Assembly (NCBI RefSeq): GCF_012927455.1
Contig: NZ_JABBPE010000003.1
Location: forward strand, 82,970-146,969
Length of the DNA stretch: 64,000 nucleotides
Reading direction: 5' to 3'
DNA from: Polaromonas sp.
Lineage (GTDB): Bacteria > Pseudomonadota > Gammaproteobacteria > Burkholderiales > Burkholderiaceae_C
The notes under the pieces are model-generated. The model worked only from the letters and a program-made list of their open reading frames with translations. It made no database searches and had not been told where the DNA came from. This document shows, piece after piece, positions 62,543 through 64,000 of the stretch. Positions within the stretch are counted from its first letter, which is position 1. Each line of letters opens with the position of its first letter. The position numbers and the translations under genes are program-made.

Positions 62543-63378
62543 TGGAATCTGTAGTGCGCAAATACAAGGCCAAGGACTACAAGTCCGAACTCAAACCGAT
62601 CTGGTGTCCCGGCTGCGGCGACTACACGGTCCTCAATGCGATAACTCGTGCCCTGGCCGAACTCGCACTGCCCCCGGAGGGGGTCGCGATCGTCTCCGGG
62701 ATTGGTTGCTCCTCACGTATCCCGGCCTATACCAGCGTCTATGGTTTCCACGGCGTACATGGCCGTGCCTTGCCGGTGGCAACCGGTCTCAAGCTGGCGC
62801 GCCCCGATCTCACAGTGCTGGTGACGGGCGGTGACGGCGACGGCTTCTCGATTGGTGGAAACCATTTCATACATGCCTGCCGCCGCAATGTAGATCTGAC
62901 CTATATCGTGATGGACAACCAGGTCTACGGCATGACCAAAGGCCAGGCCTCGCCGACTACGGCACCTGACTGGGAGGGCAGCAAGCTGACTCCTGCGGGG
63001 ACCGGAATCAATCCGTTCCAGCCGCTGGTGGTGGGTCTGGCATCGGGAGCCAATTTCATCGCCCGCGTTTCCAGCAGCGATCCCGTCAACATGGCCCAAA
63101 TCATTGTCGAAGCGATTCGCCACCCCGGATTTTCACTGGTGCAGGTGCTCAGCCCCTGCGTTACCTTCCGCCCGGAGCAGGCCGAATGGCGTGACATCGT
63201 ACGCGCCGCGGTGGTCGACTACACGGACGATGCCGCCCGCGCCGCCCGCCGCTTAATGACCGATGACGGCTTCAATGTGGGCAAGGTTCTCTTCAAGGGC
63301 TCCCGCCCGCCCTATCGACCAGAATTCGAGCGCGCCAATGGGTCCATTGCGGAGCTGGAATCGAAGTTCGTGCTATGA
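62542..63378 (+). CDS. korB: 2-oxoglutarate (2-oxoacid):ferredoxin oxidoreductase beta subunit
   Basis: A 278-residue TPP subunit: WCPGCGDYTVLNAITRAL (Fe-S Cys pair), GIGCSSRIPAYTSVYGFHG and the TPP motif GDGDGFSIGGNHFIHACRRN followed by VMDNQVYGMTKGQASPT. The ATG at 62542 overlaps the korA stop by one base; a GTG at 62539 is an alternative. Overlaps the next gene by four bases. Confidence 0.93.
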   Translation: MESVVRKYKAKDYKSELKPIWCPGCGDYTVLNAITRALAELALPPEGVAIVSGIGCSSRIPAYTSVYGFHGVHGRALPVATGLKLARPDLTVLVTGGDGDGFSIGGNHFIHACRRNVDLTYIVMDNQVYGMTKGQASPTTAPDWEGSKLTPAGTGINPFQPLVVGLASGANFIARVSSSDPVNMAQIIVEAIRHPGFSLVQVLSPCVTFRPEQAEWRDIVRAAVVDYTDDAARAARRLMTDDGFNVGKVLFKGSRPPYRPEFERANGSIAELESKFVL

Positions 63379-63910
63379 CTAAAAACCTGACGGACGGCAC
63401 CACCGTTCAAACCGTTCATGAACTTCTCGCGCATGCGCTGGCGATGGAGACCGAAGCCGCAGAGCGCTATGGCGAGCTGGCGGACCAGATGCAAACCCAC
63501 CGCAGGACAGCCGTCGCGGCGATCTTTCGCCGCCTCGAAATTGCGGAGCGAAACCATTTGGTCGATTTCACCGCAATGTGCGAGGATGTCCCGCTGCCGC
63601 ACTACGCCCCCTGGGACTTCAAGTGGCGAAGCAATGAAAGCCCGGAAGCAATCGACATCGGCCGGGTGCACTATCACCTGTCGGTGCGCGAGGCCCTCCA
63701 GCTCGCACTTGAGCACGAGCACGAGGCGACAGAGTTTTATGCCGGCGTTGCCGATACGGCGCAAGCCCCTGATGTCATCGCGTTGGCGCGCCAGTTCGCT
63801 CTGATGAAGAACGCGAACACATTGGCTGGCTGGAAGCCTGTTTGGCCGAATCCGGGTCCGGCGATTCGATGGCAGGCGAGGACCCCGATCCGCCACTGTG
63901 TCAGGAATAG
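63375..63910 (+). pseudogene. Rubrerythrin/ferritin-like gene with a probable one-base frameshift
   Basis: The uninterrupted frame gives 191 residues (stop at 63950) with a first ferritin-like helix pair carrying E..E..H (AMETEAAERYGELADQM, RRLEIAERNHLVDF) and a third helix ALEHEHEATEFYAG. The fourth helix is replaced by ALMKNANTLAGW. One base of shift near 63799 restores the expected metal-site helix DEEREHIGWLEACLAESG, and that frame stops at TAG 63908-63910. So a base is probably missing, through mutation or a sequencing error. It overlaps korB by ATGA and precedes a ferredoxin; a role in peroxide or oxygen defence of the anaerobic enzymes is inferred. Confidence 0.75.
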
Positions 63911-63978
63911 CCATGCGCGGCAGGCCAACCGTCCGCGGCAATATTTTTGAACCCATTACCAGTCGAGGGGAAACACAA

Positions 63979-64000
63979 ATGGCGCTACTCATCAACGACC
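63979..64000 (+). CDS. Ferredoxin, 2[4Fe-4S] YfhL/Allochromatium type (N-terminus only)
   Basis: Only MALLIND is visible before the window ends. This start is characteristic of 2[4Fe-4S] ferredoxins of the type that feeds benzoyl-CoA reductase (MALxINDxCINCD...). GAGGGG lies before the ATG. Position after korAB supports the call; seven residues alone cannot prove it. Confidence 0.6.

Noticed and set aside
1-64000. CRISPR arrays, tRNA or rRNA genes
   Set aside because: None was recognised on either strand by reading; the short repeats are dispersed, not arrayed. A tRNA scan could still find one I missed.

Overview
The window reads like a chromosomal segment of a betaproteobacterium of the Comamonadaceae (Rhodoferax/Polaromonas-like). 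This is inferred from high GC, the gene families (Bug-type tricarboxylate-binding proteins, OhrR/Ohr, PurT, HtpG, PilU, RsmI/YraN) and a short two-hairpin repeat scattered between genes; no rRNA, tRNA or CRISPR array was seen.

Bases 1-29,100 look like ordinary core genome: a partial unknown gene, a cation diffusion facilitator, an MscS channel, purT, a NodIJ-like ABC exporter, a cupredoxin, a lipoprotein, an NTF2-like protein, protocatechuate 3,4-dioxygenase (pcaHG), a methyltransferase, the OhrR/Ohr peroxide module, SrkA kinase, two Bug proteins, a ModA-like protein, htpG, a five-gene Csu-type chaperone-usher pilus operon, pilU, a BamE-like lipoprotein, a Bcr/CflA efflux pump, rsmI and yraN. 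Six copies of the two-hairpin repeat lie here and none was seen to the right of 26 kb.

Bases 29,300-64,000 look like an accessory catabolic island. It opens with a broken IS3-family element and an IS21-family remnant. Next comes a minus-strand operon (40,165 to 32,099) with a branched-chain-amino-acid-type ABC transporter, an amidase, an M20 carbamoylase-type hydrolase and an XRE-cupin regulator, probably for uptake and hydrolysis of an amide or ureido compound. A 2.1-kb gene graveyard (40.2-42.3 kb) follows, with fragments of an M20 peptidase, a Bug protein and EtfB.

The main content is an anaerobic phenylacetate pathway (42.3-58.2 kb). Phenylacetate would enter through a second Liv-type transporter (livHMGF plus a binding protein), be activated by phenylacetate-CoA ligase (padJ), be oxidised to phenylglyoxylate by the membrane-anchored molybdoenzyme PadBCD, and be decarboxylated to benzoyl-CoA by phenylglyoxylate dehydrogenase (padE, a PadH-PadF fusion, padG, padI). 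The promoter region carries an FNR-like box followed by two copies of a near-palindrome. A BzdR/BoxR-type regulator (a family that senses benzoyl-CoA) and an IclR regulator follow. The window ends with a 2-oxoacid:ferredoxin oxidoreductase (korAB), a rubrerythrin-like gene that appears frameshifted, and the start of a ferredoxin gene. This arrangement fits an electron supply to a benzoyl-CoA reductase expected just beyond the right edge.

The least expected items are a LivF ATPase fused behind a degenerate hemerythrin-like domain, the PadH-PadF fusion, the composite FNR-like/palindrome promoter, and several fresh-looking decay events (rubrerythrin frameshift; thiolase remnant with a GGCAT microsatellite).
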